Positions 8,126 through 16,947 of a DNA stretch of 64,000 nucleotides are shown piece after piece. Position 1 is the stretch's first letter; each line of letters begins with the position of its first letter. Below the pieces are notes generated by a model. The model was given only the letters and a program-made list of their open reading frames with translations, had not been told where the DNA came from and did no database searches. Source of the DNA: Microbacterium amylolyticum (GTDB lineage Bacteria > Actinomycetota > Actinomycetes > Actinomycetales > Microbacteriaceae); assembly GCF_011046975.1 (NCBI RefSeq), contig NZ_CP049253.1:1736001-1800000 (forward strand), in the 5' to 3' direction. A program made the position numbers and the translations under genes.

Positions 8126-9006
8126 CGGACGACCTCCTTGAAGATCTGTGCCAGGGATGGTTGTTGTGGGGCGAAGCTCGCGACGTCACCGTCAGCCACC
8201 GACCGCCGCAGCACACGCTGAGCAGTGTCCGCGCTATCGACATCGAAGATGGCATTGCCGCCGTCGAAGCTGATCACCTCGACGCCGGGTTCCTCACGCA
8301 GCCAACCGGTGTCACCAGAGGACACCAACTGATAGCGGTTACTGGAGTGCTCCTCACGCAGCTGGTCGCGCGGACCGGCCGCGCGCACCTGCCCTCCGCC
8401 GATGATCACGAGGTCATCGCACAGGCGCTCGACAAGATCGAGCTGATGCGAGGAGAACAGCACGGCCGATCCACGAGCGGCGAAATCCTGCAAAACCGCG
8501 AGAACCACATCGACCGCCATCGGATCGAGGCCGCTGAACGGCTCGTCGAGGATGAGAACCCGGGGATCGTGCACGAGAGCAACAGCGATCTGCGCGCGCT
8601 GCTGGTTTCCGAGTGACAGATCCTGCAGGGAGTCCGTCATCCGCTCTTCCAGGCCGAGCTGCACGAGGAACTCTTCCGCTCGCGCTGCGGCCTCGCGTTT
8701 GCCCAGGCCATGAAGTCGCGCGAAGTAGGCGATCTGCTCACGCACCTTCATGCGCGGATAGAGCCCGCGCTCCTCCGGCATGTACCCGAAGTTGCGACGC
8801 GCCGAGGCCCCCAGAGGGACGCCGTCGAGGGTGACATCGCCACCGTCTTTCGACAGCAGGCCGAGAATGATGCGCATCGTTGTCGACTTGCCGGCGCCGT
8901 TTCCGCCGACAAAACCCGTGATGCGGCCCGGCGCCACCTGAAAGGAGACGTCGTCGAGAGCCGTGCGTTCGCCGAAGCGTTTGGTAATCCCGGTGAGTTC
9001 GAGCAT
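8122..9006 (-). CDS. ABC exporter ATP-binding protein (NatA-like)
   Basis: A 294-residue nucleotide-binding subunit. It has Walker A GGNGAGKST, the Q-loop in FGYMPEERGLYP, signature LSLGNQQRAQIA, Walker B VLILDEPFSGLD and the H-loop SSHQ. The Q-loop sequence GYMPEERGLYP is diagnostic for the NatA/YhaQ subgroup. The C-terminal 80 residues form the regulatory extension seen in that group. It is first in the operon with the permease at 7031-8125. The start is probably leaderless: TAGCGT lies 7 bases before the ATG. Confidence 0.92.
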   Translation of the reverse strand: MLELTGITKRFGERTALDDVSFQVAPGRITGFVGGNGAGKSTTMRIILGLLSKDGGDVTLDGVPLGASARRNFGYMPEERGLYPRMKVREQIAYFARLHGLGKREAAARAEEFLVQLGLEERMTDSLQDLSLGNQQRAQIAVALVHDPRVLILDEPFSGLDPMAVDVVLAVLQDFAARGSAVLFSSHQLDLVERLCDDLVIIGGGQVRAAGPRDQLREEHSSNRYQLVSSGDTGWLREEPGVEVISFDGGNAIFDVDSADTAQRVLRRSVADGDVASFAPQQPSLAQIFKEVVR

Positions 9007-9081
9007 GACACCGACGCTACGGAGCGCGAGCGCCCGGCACCTCCCCCATGCGACGGATTACGGGATCACCCGTACGGCGGA

Positions 9082-9597
9082 TTACCGCGGGGCTGCCGGC
9101 CACCCCTCCTCTTCAGCATCGCTAACAGGATCGTTTGCGTCGGGACGAACGTGATCCTCTTCGTAGGCGGGCTCGTCGTCGGATACGTCCGCATCCTCCG
9201 TCGCCGCGTTCGGATCAATCCACATGAACTCGATGATGTGGCCGTCTGGGTCGACCATCGAGGCCTGCACCATGAAATCGTGGTCGGCGAACGGTTGGTT
9301 GACCGTGCCACCGTGCTCCAGAACGATGTCGACGGCGTCGCGAACGGCACGCTTGGAGTCGCGGCTGATCGATGTGAACACCTGCGTGCCCTCCGACGGC
9401 ATGACAACGTTCCGGTCGGTGAACGTCGAGAAGAACTCGGTGGTGAGGAGCATGAAGAAGACGTTCTCGTCCCACCGGATGCAGGTGGCGTTCTCGTCCG
9501 AGAAGTTGGACTCGATCTCTGCGCCGAGTGCTCGGTAGAACGCCGTAGAGCGGTCCAGGTCGGACACGGGCAGATTGATGAACACGTTCGTGGACAT
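9082..9597 (-). CDS. VOC-family (glyoxalase/bleomycin-resistance fold) protein
   Basis: A 171-residue protein. Residues 1-130 form a vicinal-oxygen-chelate domain: INLPVSDLDRSTAFYRALG at the start, SDENATCIRWDENVFFML, and MVDPDGHIIEFMWIDP at the end, where the Glu is the usual metal ligand. An unusual acidic, disordered tail of about 40 residues follows (EDADVSDDEPAYEEDHV). The ATG at 9597 has AAGGAG 7 bases upstream. It is divergent from the histidine-kinase gene. Members of this subgroup are often called extradiol dioxygenase-like, but the activity is unproven. Confidence 0.85.
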   Translation of the reverse strand: MSTNVFINLPVSDLDRSTAFYRALGAEIESNFSDENATCIRWDENVFFMLLTTEFFSTFTDRNVVMPSEGTQVFTSISRDSKRAVRDAVDIVLEHGGTVNQPFADHDFMVQASMVDPDGHIIEFMWIDPNAATEDADVSDDEPAYEEDHVRPDANDPVSDAEEEGWPAAPR

Positions 9598-9712
9598 GAT
9601 GATCTCCTTCGCGTGGTCTGTCGCACCAGGATGGCCCCGTGCGCCAGGGGAATCAAGAGGATCCGCCGTCCGGGGGATTCGCGGTCGCCGTCTCGCCCAT
9701 ACGGTGGTGACT

Positions 9713-11023
9713 ATGGCCGTGATCGACACCCCTCTCCCCCGTGCCGCCTCGTCGTTCCGGAGTGAAGCCGAGGATCTCGCACGCGAGGCGCCAACCCCCG
9801 CCGAGCTTCGCAACGACTGGTTTCTTGGCGGAGGCCTCGTCGTTGCGGTGGTCATCAGCGACGTCCTCAGCTTCATCGCGGGATACGGATCGTTTGACGA
9901 GGAGCAGAGCCTCCCGCTGATGTTGCTCTTCTCTCTCCTGATGACACTTCCGCTCGTGATGCGCCGACGGTTTCCGATCACCGTGGCGCTCATCGTTAAC
10001 GCGGCATATATCGTCGGCGCGGAGCTTAACGCCATTGAGTATTACGTGAGCCAGATCGCACTGTTCTGTTCGATCTACACGATCGGTGCGTGGGTGAACG
10101 ATCGCCGGCGTGCGATGCGCTGGCGCGCACTGATCATCGGCGCGATGTTCGTGTGGCTCTGCATCACGACGTTCCGCACGGCAACGGAGCCCATTCCCGA
10201 GCAGTGGGAAGGATACGGCGGCGTTCTCACGCCAGCGCTGGCTGTTCTCCTCCTGATGTGGTTGATCAACCTCTTCTATTTCGGCGGGGCCTACTATATG
10301 GGCGAGAGGGCATATGACAGTGCCTTGAACCGACAGGCACTGGCCAACCGGTCACGGCAGCTGGAAGAGGAACAGGAGCTCACGAGCGCCCAGGCGGTTG
10401 CGCTTGACCGCGTCCGCATTGCCCGTGAACTGCACGATGTGGTCGCACACCACGTGTCAGCCATGGGGGTGCAGGCCGGGGCGGCGCGCACCGTGATGGA
10501 TGCCGATCCTGCTGCGGCAGAACGGGCGCTAGCCGCCGTTGAGGCGTCGGCCAGAGAAGCGATCGATGAGCTCCGCCATCTTCTTGACACCCTCCGCGAC
10601 GAGAGCCAGGAAGAAGGGGAGGCTCCGTCGACCGTCGGACTAGCGTGTCTCCCCCAGCTGGTGCGCAGCGTTGAGGCGGCGGGAACGCCGACATCACTGC
10701 GCTTCATCGGTGATCAGATTCCCGTGCCCGATTTTGTGCAGGTGAATTTGTACCGCATCGCGCAGGAGGCGCTGACCAACGCCCGGCGGCATGGCGGGCC
10801 CGGAGTGACGGCCGATGCCCGCGTTCGATACTCGCCCGGCGCCGTGGAGCTGGAAGTGACGAACACCGGCCGTGTTGCGCTCGGCTCCCGAGCAGGGCTG
10901 GGCACGCTGGGAATGCGCGAGCGTGCGACAGCGATGGGTGCCACCCTCGAGGCCGGTCCGCGGGAGAGCGGCGGATATCTCGTTCGCGTTCGCGTGCCGC
11001 TGGGTTCTGCTGACACGCCATGA
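9713..11023 (+). CDS. Membrane sensor histidine kinase (HisKA_3 type)
   Basis: A 436-residue NarL-group kinase. It has a cytoplasmic N terminus, then five or six membrane helices (about 38-195) without a large external domain. A coiled linker leads to the HisKA_3 box RIARELHDVVAHHVSAMG with phospho-accepting His241, and the HATPase domain follows (ALTNARRHGGPG, GLGTLGMRERATAMG). The membrane-buried sensor is typical of kinases that detect cell-envelope or lipid stress and drive a nearby ABC exporter. It forms an operon with the response regulator 7 bases downstream. The ATG at 9713 lies 7 bases after TACGGT, so the mRNA is probably leaderless. Confidence 0.93.
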   Translation: MAVIDTPLPRAASSFRSEAEDLAREAPTPAELRNDWFLGGGLVVAVVISDVLSFIAGYGSFDEEQSLPLMLLFSLLMTLPLVMRRRFPITVALIVNAAYIVGAELNAIEYYVSQIALFCSIYTIGAWVNDRRRAMRWRALIIGAMFVWLCITTFRTATEPIPEQWEGYGGVLTPALAVLLLMWLINLFYFGGAYYMGERAYDSALNRQALANRSRQLEEEQELTSAQAVALDRVRIARELHDVVAHHVSAMGVQAGAARTVMDADPAAAERALAAVEASAREAIDELRHLLDTLRDESQEEGEAPSTVGLACLPQLVRSVEAAGTPTSLRFIGDQIPVPDFVQVNLYRIAQEALTNARRHGGPGVTADARVRYSPGAVELEVTNTGRVALGSRAGLGTLGMRERATAMGATLEAGPRESGGYLVRVRVPLGSADTP

Positions 11024-11030
11024 TGGAGGG

Positions 11031-11681
11031 ATGACCGCTCTCACCGTTTTGCTCGTCGACGATCACGCCACGATGCGGGCGGGGTTTCGGATGATCCTCG
11101 AAGCCTCAGGCATCACGGTCGTCGGCGAAGCAGCGACAGGGACTGAGGGCGTCGAGCGTGCCGCCGCACTCGAACCGGATGTCGTGTTTATGGACGTGCA
11201 GATGCCCGACATGGACGGCATCGAAGCAACACGGCGCATCGTCGCCTCCGGCGGCACGGCGAGTGTGGTGATCGTCACGACCTTCGACAGGGACGACTAT
11301 CTGTTTGCCGCGCTCGATGCCGGCGCCAGCGGGTTCCTCCTGAAGAACGCGGGGCCGGAAGAGCTGGTGAACGCCGCCCGCATCGCCGCGACGGGCGACG
11401 CACTTCTCGCCCCAGAGGTCACACGACGCGTGATCGAGCGGCGGGGGAGTGGCAATCATATTCCTACAGAGGAATCTGATGCCATTGTCGTTGAGCTGAC
11501 GCAGCGCGAGGAGGAAGTGCTGCGGCTCCTCGCCGCCGCGATGAGCAACGCTGAGATCGCCGCGGAGCTGTTCATCGGAGAAGCGACGGTGAAAACACAC
11601 GTCTCGAACGTGCTGCAGAAGACCGGCTCCCGCGACCGCGTGGCCGCCGTCGTCTGGGCCTACCGGCACGGGGTCGCGTAG
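11031..11681 (+). CDS. LuxR/NarL-family response regulator
   Basis: A 216-residue regulator. The receiver domain has LVDDH (9-13), phospho-acceptor Asp55 in VFMDVQMPD and the Lys in FLLKNAGPEEL. A variable linker precedes the C-terminal NarL HTH (LTQREEEVLRLLAAAMSNAE and FIGEATVKTHVSNVLQKTG). It pairs with the kinase just upstream. The NatAB-like exporter at 7.0-9.0 kb is the nearest plausible target (inference). The start at 11031 follows TGGAGGG. Confidence 0.94.
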   Translation: MTALTVLLVDDHATMRAGFRMILEASGITVVGEAATGTEGVERAAALEPDVVFMDVQMPDMDGIEATRRIVASGGTASVVIVTTFDRDDYLFAALDAGASGFLLKNAGPEELVNAARIAATGDALLAPEVTRRVIERRGSGNHIPTEESDAIVVELTQREEEVLRLLAAAMSNAEIAAELFIGEATVKTHVSNVLQKTGSRDRVAAVVWAYRHGVA

Positions 11682-11702
11682 GGTCGCGGAGCGTTGTCCG
11701 CG

Positions 11703-11788
11703 TGACCTAACGAAGGAAAACTGCGAGCAGATCGCCCCCGATGCCCGGAAGATGGGGCTGAGAGGCTCACGTTTCCTTCGTTAGGTCA
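11703..11788. repeat. 86-bp inverted-repeat unit between the response regulator and MFS genes
   Basis: A 17-base arm (TGACCTAACGAAGGAAA, 11703-11719) is repeated exactly as its complement at 11772-11788, with 52 bases between. The spacing is too wide for an ordinary rho-independent terminator. It resembles a small palindromic unit (REP/MITE-like) or a structured 3' UTR. No second copy was noticed in the window. It ends 88 bases before the MFS start. Confidence 0.6.
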
Positions 11789-11876
11789 ACATCTCGGGCA
11801 TGCTCGCTGCATAGATCGTTGCGCACGTGAATGACTTCACGATCGCCAAGGCGATGACCTGTTACGGAAGGCACAT

Positions 11877-13121
11877 ATGGCGAAACACGCGCGCGTACGA
11901 ATCGGGAGCTTGTACGTTTCCAATGGCGCGGATGCCGGTGGAAACCAGATCTTTGACGTCGCCATCTCGATCCTGGTGGTGACCGTCGCGGGGTTTAGTG
12001 CCACCGAGGTCGGTCTGATGAACGCACTCGGCAGTGCATCATTCCTGCTGCTGGCGGTCCCCGCAGGGGCTCTCGTCGACCGGGTGGGTGCCGCCCGAAC
12101 TCTCGTGTTGTCGCTCGCGACGAAGGTCCTTCTCATCGCCGCGGCCGTTCGCCTCGCTGCCACTGAGCGTCTGTCGACCCCGGCGATCCTGGCAATCGTG
12201 ACAGCGCTCGGTGTCTGTCATCTCGTGACGGAGAACGCGCAAGTGTCGACGGTTCCCCGCCTCACCTCCGACCCGACGCGTATTGCATCGACGGTGGCGA
12301 AGATGGCTGCGGCCGACAACATTGCCGGCGTTCTTGCCCCCGCGATCGCTGCTTTTCTGATTGTGCAGGTGGGAGGAACGTGGACACTGGGTGTTTCGCT
12401 GCTGCTGATCACCTTGGCTGCGCTTGCCGCTCTCCGCGTGCGACGGAACGCGCGGCAGCAGGAGGCCGATCTGGCCGGCTCCGGGAACACCCCGACAGCC
12501 GGCCTCTTCGAGGGCTTTCGCGTGCTCGTCAGAAACCGACTCCTGCTCGGTACTACGGTGCTCATCGCTGCGGGAAACATCGGTCTCGCAATCGGTGATT
12601 CCGTCGAGGCGATTCTTGTCCTGCGCGTGCTCGACCTCGGTGTGCTCTTCTATGGTGCGCTCGGCACGATCGCGGCGTGCGCCGGTCTGCTTGCAAGCGT
12701 CGTCGCGCCACGCATCGTCCAAACGATTCCGGTGAAACGGATCTTCGTGATCGGCGCGATCGCGCAGGCACTCGTCGCGGCGCTTCCCCTTGTTGCGCTG
12801 CTCAATCCACAGTCGGCACACGTCATCTTGGCGGTGTTTCAAGCGACGTGGGCGATCGTTCTGACCGTCACGAATATCGCCGGCAGCGCATATGCGGCAC
12901 AAACTGTTCCACCCGACGTCCTGGGTCGAGCGATCGGCGCGCGCCGCATGCTGACCATGGGAAGCGTGCCGATTGCGGCGCTGGGCGGGGGCATCCTCGC
13001 TGATCAGGCGGGCATTCTCATCCCGCTCATCGTGTGGCCTTCTCTGACGCTCGTTGCCGCGGTCGCTTTCCTGGCGCTGTCGGCGCGAACGGCCGAGACC
13101 GCGACGGCGCAAGCCTCGTAG
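11877..13121 (+). CDS. MFS transporter
   Basis: A 414-residue polytopic protein with about 12 hydrophobic helices. The first intracellular loop has GALVDRVGAARTLVLS, the MFS motif-A position, and the middle loop (RVRRNARQQEADLAG) divides the halves. The overall plan resembles the enterobactin-exporter (EntS)/macrolide-efflux group, a proton-driven exporter; the substrate is unknown. The start has GGAAGG 9 bases upstream. It ends 1 base before the convergent exonuclease gene. Confidence 0.88.
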   Translation: MAKHARVRIGSLYVSNGADAGGNQIFDVAISILVVTVAGFSATEVGLMNALGSASFLLLAVPAGALVDRVGAARTLVLSLATKVLLIAAAVRLAATERLSTPAILAIVTALGVCHLVTENAQVSTVPRLTSDPTRIASTVAKMAAADNIAGVLAPAIAAFLIVQVGGTWTLGVSLLLITLAALAALRVRRNARQQEADLAGSGNTPTAGLFEGFRVLVRNRLLLGTTVLIAAGNIGLAIGDSVEAILVLRVLDLGVLFYGALGTIAACAGLLASVVAPRIVQTIPVKRIFVIGAIAQALVAALPLVALLNPQSAHVILAVFQATWAIVLTVTNIAGSAYAAQTVPPDVLGRAIGARRMLTMGSVPIAALGGGILADQAGILIPLIVWPSLTLVAAVAFLALSARTAETATAQAS

Positions 13122-13122
13122 C

Positions 13123-13965
13123 TCAGCCGAAGATCATCGGCATGTCGTCGTCATCGTCGTCGCTGAGGTTGAGGTCCACCACAACGGGCACGTGGTCGCT
13201 GGGGCCCTCACCCTTGCGCTCGTCGCGCTCGATCGATGCCCCCTCCACCAGGTCGGCGAACGCGGGCGAGCCGAGGATGAAGTCGATGCGCAGGCCCTCG
13301 TTGCGGGGGAAACGCAGCTGTTTGTAGTCCCAGAACGTGTATCCGGTCGGTACCAGCGGACGCACGACGTCGATCAGGCCCGCGGCTTCGAAAGCGGTGA
13401 ACGCTGCGCGCTCTTCGGGCGACACATGCGTTGTGACGCCCTCAATGATCGAAGGATCGCCCACATCCTCGGGCGTGGGCGCGATGTTGAAGTCGCCCGT
13501 GAGGGCCAGCGGAAGGTCCGGTGTGCGTTCCAGAGTGTGTGCCGCGTACTGGCGCAGTGCGTCGAGGAACGCAAGCTTGTACACATAGTGCGGGTCGTCG
13601 AGCCCGCGGCCATTGGGAACGTAGAGGCTCCACAGCCGCACACCCTCGATCAGCGCCGAGATCGCGCGCGCCTCCAGCGGCGCATCGTCGCCGTCGTATC
13701 CCTTCTGGAAGCCAGGCATTCCCGGAAAGGAATATTCGATATCGTCCACGGGGAGGCGACTGGCAATCGCGACACCGTTCCACTGGTTGAGCCCGTGGGC
13801 CTCCACCGTGTAGCCCGCGTCCTCAAAGGCCTGGTAGGGAAACTGCGCCGGCTTGCACTTGATCTCTTGCATCAGGAGCACATCGATGCCCTGTTTCTCG
13901 GCGAAGCCGATCACGCGCTCGATACGCGCACGAACAGAGTTGACGTTCCAGGTCGCAATCCGCAT
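13123..13965 (-). CDS. xthA: Exodeoxyribonuclease III (AP endonuclease)
   Basis: A 280-residue EEP-fold nuclease that cleaves 5' of abasic sites and trims 3' ends in base-excision repair. Metal and catalytic residues are present: Asn7 in TWNVNSVRAR, Glu34 in MQEIKC, Tyr/Asn in YVPNGRG, Asp/Asn in GDFNIAP, and the C-terminal SDHVPVVVDL with the general-base His. Length is normal for ExoA/XthA (about 260-285). A short acidic tail (SDDDDDDMP) follows. The -10 TAGGCT lies 6 bases before the ATG (leaderless). It lies upstream of the DivI1A-repeat gene on the same strand. Confidence 0.95.
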   Translation of the reverse strand: MRIATWNVNSVRARIERVIGFAEKQGIDVLLMQEIKCKPAQFPYQAFEDAGYTVEAHGLNQWNGVAIASRLPVDDIEYSFPGMPGFQKGYDGDDAPLEARAISALIEGVRLWSLYVPNGRGLDDPHYVYKLAFLDALRQYAAHTLERTPDLPLALTGDFNIAPTPEDVGDPSIIEGVTTHVSPEERAAFTAFEAAGLIDVVRPLVPTGYTFWDYKQLRFPRNEGLRIDFILGSPAFADLVEGASIERDERKGEGPSDHVPVVVDLNLSDDDDDDMPMIFG

Positions 13966-13985
13966 GCGTTCAGCCTAAGCGGGCG

Positions 13986-14243
13986 TTAGTCGCGCGGGTC
14001 CGAGCCCCACTTCAGGTTGTCGAGAAGATCGTCCACCGCATCGATCGCGTACGCGGAACCGCGGGCAGCGGAGGGAAACGTGGGGCGCTCGACGAGGTCG
14101 GTGAACTGGCGGCCTGCGTCCATGCGGGCGATGACCTTGTCGAGGAGAACATCGACCGACGACGCGTCGTACCCCTTCTGAAACAGGCCGGGGCGGGGGA
14201 GACGGTGGCTCTTGAGCCAGTCGGTGAGGGTCTGTTGTGCCAT
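13986..14243 (-). CDS. DivI1A-repeat (DivIVA-like) small protein
   Basis: An 85-residue protein with two short repeats of the DivI1A type found in actinobacterial DivIVA/Wag31-related proteins. The first is FQKGYDASSVDVLLDKVIAR (21-40), and a weaker second copy runs FPSAARGSAYAIDAVDDLL. The long coiled coil of true DivIVA is absent. It may bind curved membrane or a division partner, but this is inference. The ATG is 6 bases after TAGCCT (leaderless). It is divergent from pyrE across 35 bp. Confidence 0.65.
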   Translation of the reverse strand: MAQQTLTDWLKSHRLPRPGLFQKGYDASSVDVLLDKVIARMDAGRQFTDLVERPTFPSAARGSAYAIDAVDDLLDNLKWGSDPRD

Positions 14244-14278
14244 GCGGGCAGGCTATCGAAATCCGTATGCTTAGGGGC

Positions 14279-14857
14279 ATGGCCATCGCATCTACGCCCG
14301 AGCTCGAGTCCGACCGTCAGCAGCTGATCGAACTGATCAAGGACGAGGCCGTTTTCCACGGCGACTTCACGCTGTCCAGCGGCAAGAAGGCCACCTACTA
14401 CGTGGACATGCGCAAGCTCACCCTCGATCACCGGGCTGCGCCCGCGATCGGTCGCATCATGAGCGACCTCATCAGTGATCTTGACGGGATCGTTGCGGTG
14501 GGTGGTTTGACGCTCGGAGCCGACCCGATCGCGAACTCGGTGATGCACGCAACGGCCGCAACCGATCACCCGCTCGATGCGTTCGTTGTGCGCAAGGAGC
14601 CGAAGGACCACGGGCGTGGTCGTCAGATCGAAGGCGCAGAGGTCGCCGGTAAGCGCGTTGTCGTTCTGGAAGACACGTCGACAACGGGCCAGTCTGCTCT
14701 GAAGGCCGTCGAGGCGTTGCGCAAGGTGGGCGCCGAGATCGCCGCCGTTGCCGTGATCGTCGATCGCAAAACCGGCGCTCAGGCCGCGATCGAGGCAGAG
14801 GGGCTTCAGTGGCGGGCTGCGATCGACCTTGACGACCTCGGCCTCGCGCCGCAATAG
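14279..14857 (+). CDS. pyrE: Orotate phosphoribosyltransferase
   Basis: A 192-residue type I phosphoribosyltransferase that converts orotate and PRPP to OMP in pyrimidine synthesis. It shows FTLSSGKKATYYVDMRK (orotate/PRPP loop), the catalytic loop VRKEPKDHGRG and the PRPP-binding motif VVVLEDTSTTGQSA. The ATG at 14279 is chosen because TATGCT lies 7 bases before it (leaderless); an ATG at 14267 would sit inside that -10 box. It is separate from other pyr genes and followed by the ROK kinase. Confidence 0.95.
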   Translation: MAIASTPELESDRQQLIELIKDEAVFHGDFTLSSGKKATYYVDMRKLTLDHRAAPAIGRIMSDLISDLDGIVAVGGLTLGADPIANSVMHATAATDHPLDAFVVRKEPKDHGRGRQIEGAEVAGKRVVVLEDTSTTGQSALKAVEALRKVGAEIAAVAVIVDRKTGAQAAIEAEGLQWRAAIDLDDLGLAPQ

Positions 14858-14932
14858 TCTCCTCAGCGGTATGCGCGTGATGGCACACGTCGCCGAAGCC
14901 GTGACTGCCTCCGCCGCGACAGAGAAGAACCC

Positions 14933-15847
14933 ATGACCCGCATTGCGCTTGCCGTCGACCTGGGCGGCACCAAAATCGAGGCCGGTCTCGTCGATGAGTC
15001 GGGCCGCGTGCTTGCCGCCAGCCGCAACCGTCGACCAACGGGCCGAGAAATCACGCATGACGGCCTGCGTGAAGCCGTGAGCGCAGTTGTCGGGTATGCG
15101 CTGGAACAGCTCCCGAGAGGGGCTGACTTCGTGGGCGCCGGGGTGGGATCGGCTGGTCCCGTTGACCTGCGTGAGGGCACGATTTCGCCCGTCAACATGC
15201 CGCACGCCCGCGGATTCGGTCTCGCCGAGGCGGTTAGTGACGCCGTTGTCGTCGGCGCGGGAAGCGCGAACGCCGAGGTGACGCTTCGGCACGATGGCGG
15301 CGCCCTTGCGCTCGCCGAATCGTGGTTGGGCGCCGCAGCGGGCTCGCGCTCGTCGCTGTCGATCGTGGTGTCGACCGGCGTTGGCGGCGGAATTGTCGTT
15401 GAGGGGAAGGCGATCGGCGGCGCGAGCGGCAACGCCGGCCACCTCGGTCAGGTGCGCGCGGCCGGCCATGGCGGCGAGCTGACGCTGGAAGAGGTTGCTT
15501 CTGGCCCGGCGAGCGTGCAGTGGGCGCGGTTGGCGGGGTGGAAAGGAACGACGGGGGAGCAGCTCTCGGAGGATGCGCGCCGCGGCGATCGCATCGCGCG
15601 TGATGCGATCGTGCGTTCGGCGGACGCCGTCGGTCGGGCGCTCGCGGACGCTTCTGTTCTTCTCGATCTCGACGTGATCGCCATATCGGGCGGGTTCTCG
15701 TTCGTTTCCGACGACTATGTCGAGCTCGTCGGCGCTGTTGTCCGCGAATGGGCTGCGCTGCCCTACGCCCGCCGTACGCGGGTGGTGCGCAGCGGTCTGG
15801 GTGCCGATGGCCCCCTCGTCGGCGCGGCTGCTCTCGCCCTGCGGTAG
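14933..15847 (+). CDS. ROK-family sugar kinase
   Basis: A 304-residue ASKHA-fold kinase: VDLGGTKIEAGLVDE phosphate-1 motif at 8-22, GVGSAGPVD, VSTGVGGGIVVEGK and GNAGHLGQV. The ROK zinc motif (CxCGxxGC) that normally follows the GHxG segment is replaced by AAGHGGELTLEE with no Cys, so zinc binding is lost; zinc-less ROK kinases are known. The substrate could be glucose, N-acetylmannosamine or another hexose. The start follows GAGAAG. Confidence 0.88.
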   Translation: MTRIALAVDLGGTKIEAGLVDESGRVLAASRNRRPTGREITHDGLREAVSAVVGYALEQLPRGADFVGAGVGSAGPVDLREGTISPVNMPHARGFGLAEAVSDAVVVGAGSANAEVTLRHDGGALALAESWLGAAAGSRSSLSIVVSTGVGGGIVVEGKAIGGASGNAGHLGQVRAAGHGGELTLEEVASGPASVQWARLAGWKGTTGEQLSEDARRGDRIARDAIVRSADAVGRALADASVLLDLDVIAISGGFSFVSDDYVELVGAVVREWAALPYARRTRVVRSGLGADGPLVGAAALALR

Positions 15848-15942
15848 GGGGAGTTCTTTGGGTCGGTGAGCCGTGATCGCGCCCGCTGAGCGGGTACCAT
15901 TCACAGGTCAGCTCCACCCGTCGCATGCCACAAGGACGTCAC

Positions 15943-16941
15943 ATGTCTCAGCCCCGTTCCCGCTTCCTCGCCGCGGCCGGCATTGGCGCCGCCGCGCTGC
16001 TTGCCCTCGCCGGTTGCTCGTCGTCCAACGACGCCGGATCGGGCGGAGAGCCCGCCGGAGACCAGGTGTCGATCGGTGTTCTGCAGTTCGTGCAACACCC
16101 CGCGCTCGACGCGGCGACCGAGGGCTTCAAAACCGCACTCGTGGACGCGGGCATCGAGGTCGTCTACGACGACCAGAACGCGCAGGGCGAGGTGCCGAAC
16201 ACGAACACGATCGCGACGACGTTCGCGGGCGCCGGACACGACCTCGTCTTCACCGTCGCCACGCCCGCCGCTCAGGCTGCCGCGCAGTCGATTCTCGACA
16301 CCCCCGTGTTGTTCACCGCCGTGACCGATGCTGAGGCGGCCGGTCTCGTCGACGCGAACGAGGCACCCGGCGCGAACGTCACGGGCACGAGCGACCTCAA
16401 CCCTGTTGCTGAGCAGCTGGCGCTGCTCGCCGAAATCGCTCCGGACGCCGAGACAGTCGGCATCGTTTACAGCTCGGGCGAGGTCAACTCCGAGGTGCAG
16501 GTCGAGCTGGCCAAGGAAGCCGCGGCAGAGCTGGGTCTCACGATCAAGGAGGCCACGGTTTCGAACTCGGCTGAGGTGCAGCAGGCCACGCAGTCGCTTG
16601 GCGATGTTGACGCGATCTACGTCCCCACCGACAACACGGTCGTGTCGGGCATCGCGGCGCTGATCCAGGTTGCCGAGCAAAACGGAATCCCCGTCGTCAG
16701 CGGCGACGCCGGCCCGGTTGAGAACGGCGCGATCGCGACGATCGGCATCGACTACGGCAAGCTCGGCTACCAGACGGGCGAGATGGCCGTGAAGATCCTG
16801 CAAGATGGTGCGGACCCCGCCGAGATGTCGGTCGAGACCTCCAACGATGTCGAGCTGATCATCAACCTGGACGCGGCCGAACGCATGGGCGTTGAGCTTC
16901 CCGCGTCGGTGACCGACCGCGCCGACCGCGTCATCGAGTAG
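15943..16941 (+). CDS. ABC importer substrate-binding lipoprotein (TrpX type)
   Basis: A 332-residue secreted lipoprotein. The n-region RSR and hydrophobic stretch end in the lipobox LAGC (Cys about residue 26). The mature protein belongs to the ABC_sub_bind family (COG2984): VSIGVLQFVQHPALDAATEGF, DTPVLFTAVTDAEAAG, ANVTGTSDLNP and VPTDNTVVSG. This family includes streptococcal TrpX, which binds tryptophan or tyrosine. The ATG at 15943 is preferred over 15925 for its signal peptide. It is first of three tightly spaced import genes. Confidence 0.92.
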   Translation: MSQPRSRFLAAAGIGAAALLALAGCSSSNDAGSGGEPAGDQVSIGVLQFVQHPALDAATEGFKTALVDAGIEVVYDDQNAQGEVPNTNTIATTFAGAGHDLVFTVATPAAQAAAQSILDTPVLFTAVTDAEAAGLVDANEAPGANVTGTSDLNPVAEQLALLAEIAPDAETVGIVYSSGEVNSEVQVELAKEAAAELGLTIKEATVSNSAEVQQATQSLGDVDAIYVPTDNTVVSGIAALIQVAEQNGIPVVSGDAGPVENGAIATIGIDYGKLGYQTGEMAVKILQDGADPAEMSVETSNDVELIINLDAAERMGVELPASVTDRADRVIE

Positions 16942-16947
16942 CGCCGC

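Noticed and set aside
9040..9090. Two GGATTACnG repeats between the ABC exporter and VOC genes
   Set aside because: Short and imperfect; could be coincidence in a 75-bp gap, so no operator was called.
14012..15904. 630-codon open frame on the minus strand across pyrE and the ROK kinase
   Set aside because: It is antisense to two clear enzymes, with Arg/His-rich composition and no family motifs; it arises from G/C third-position bias.
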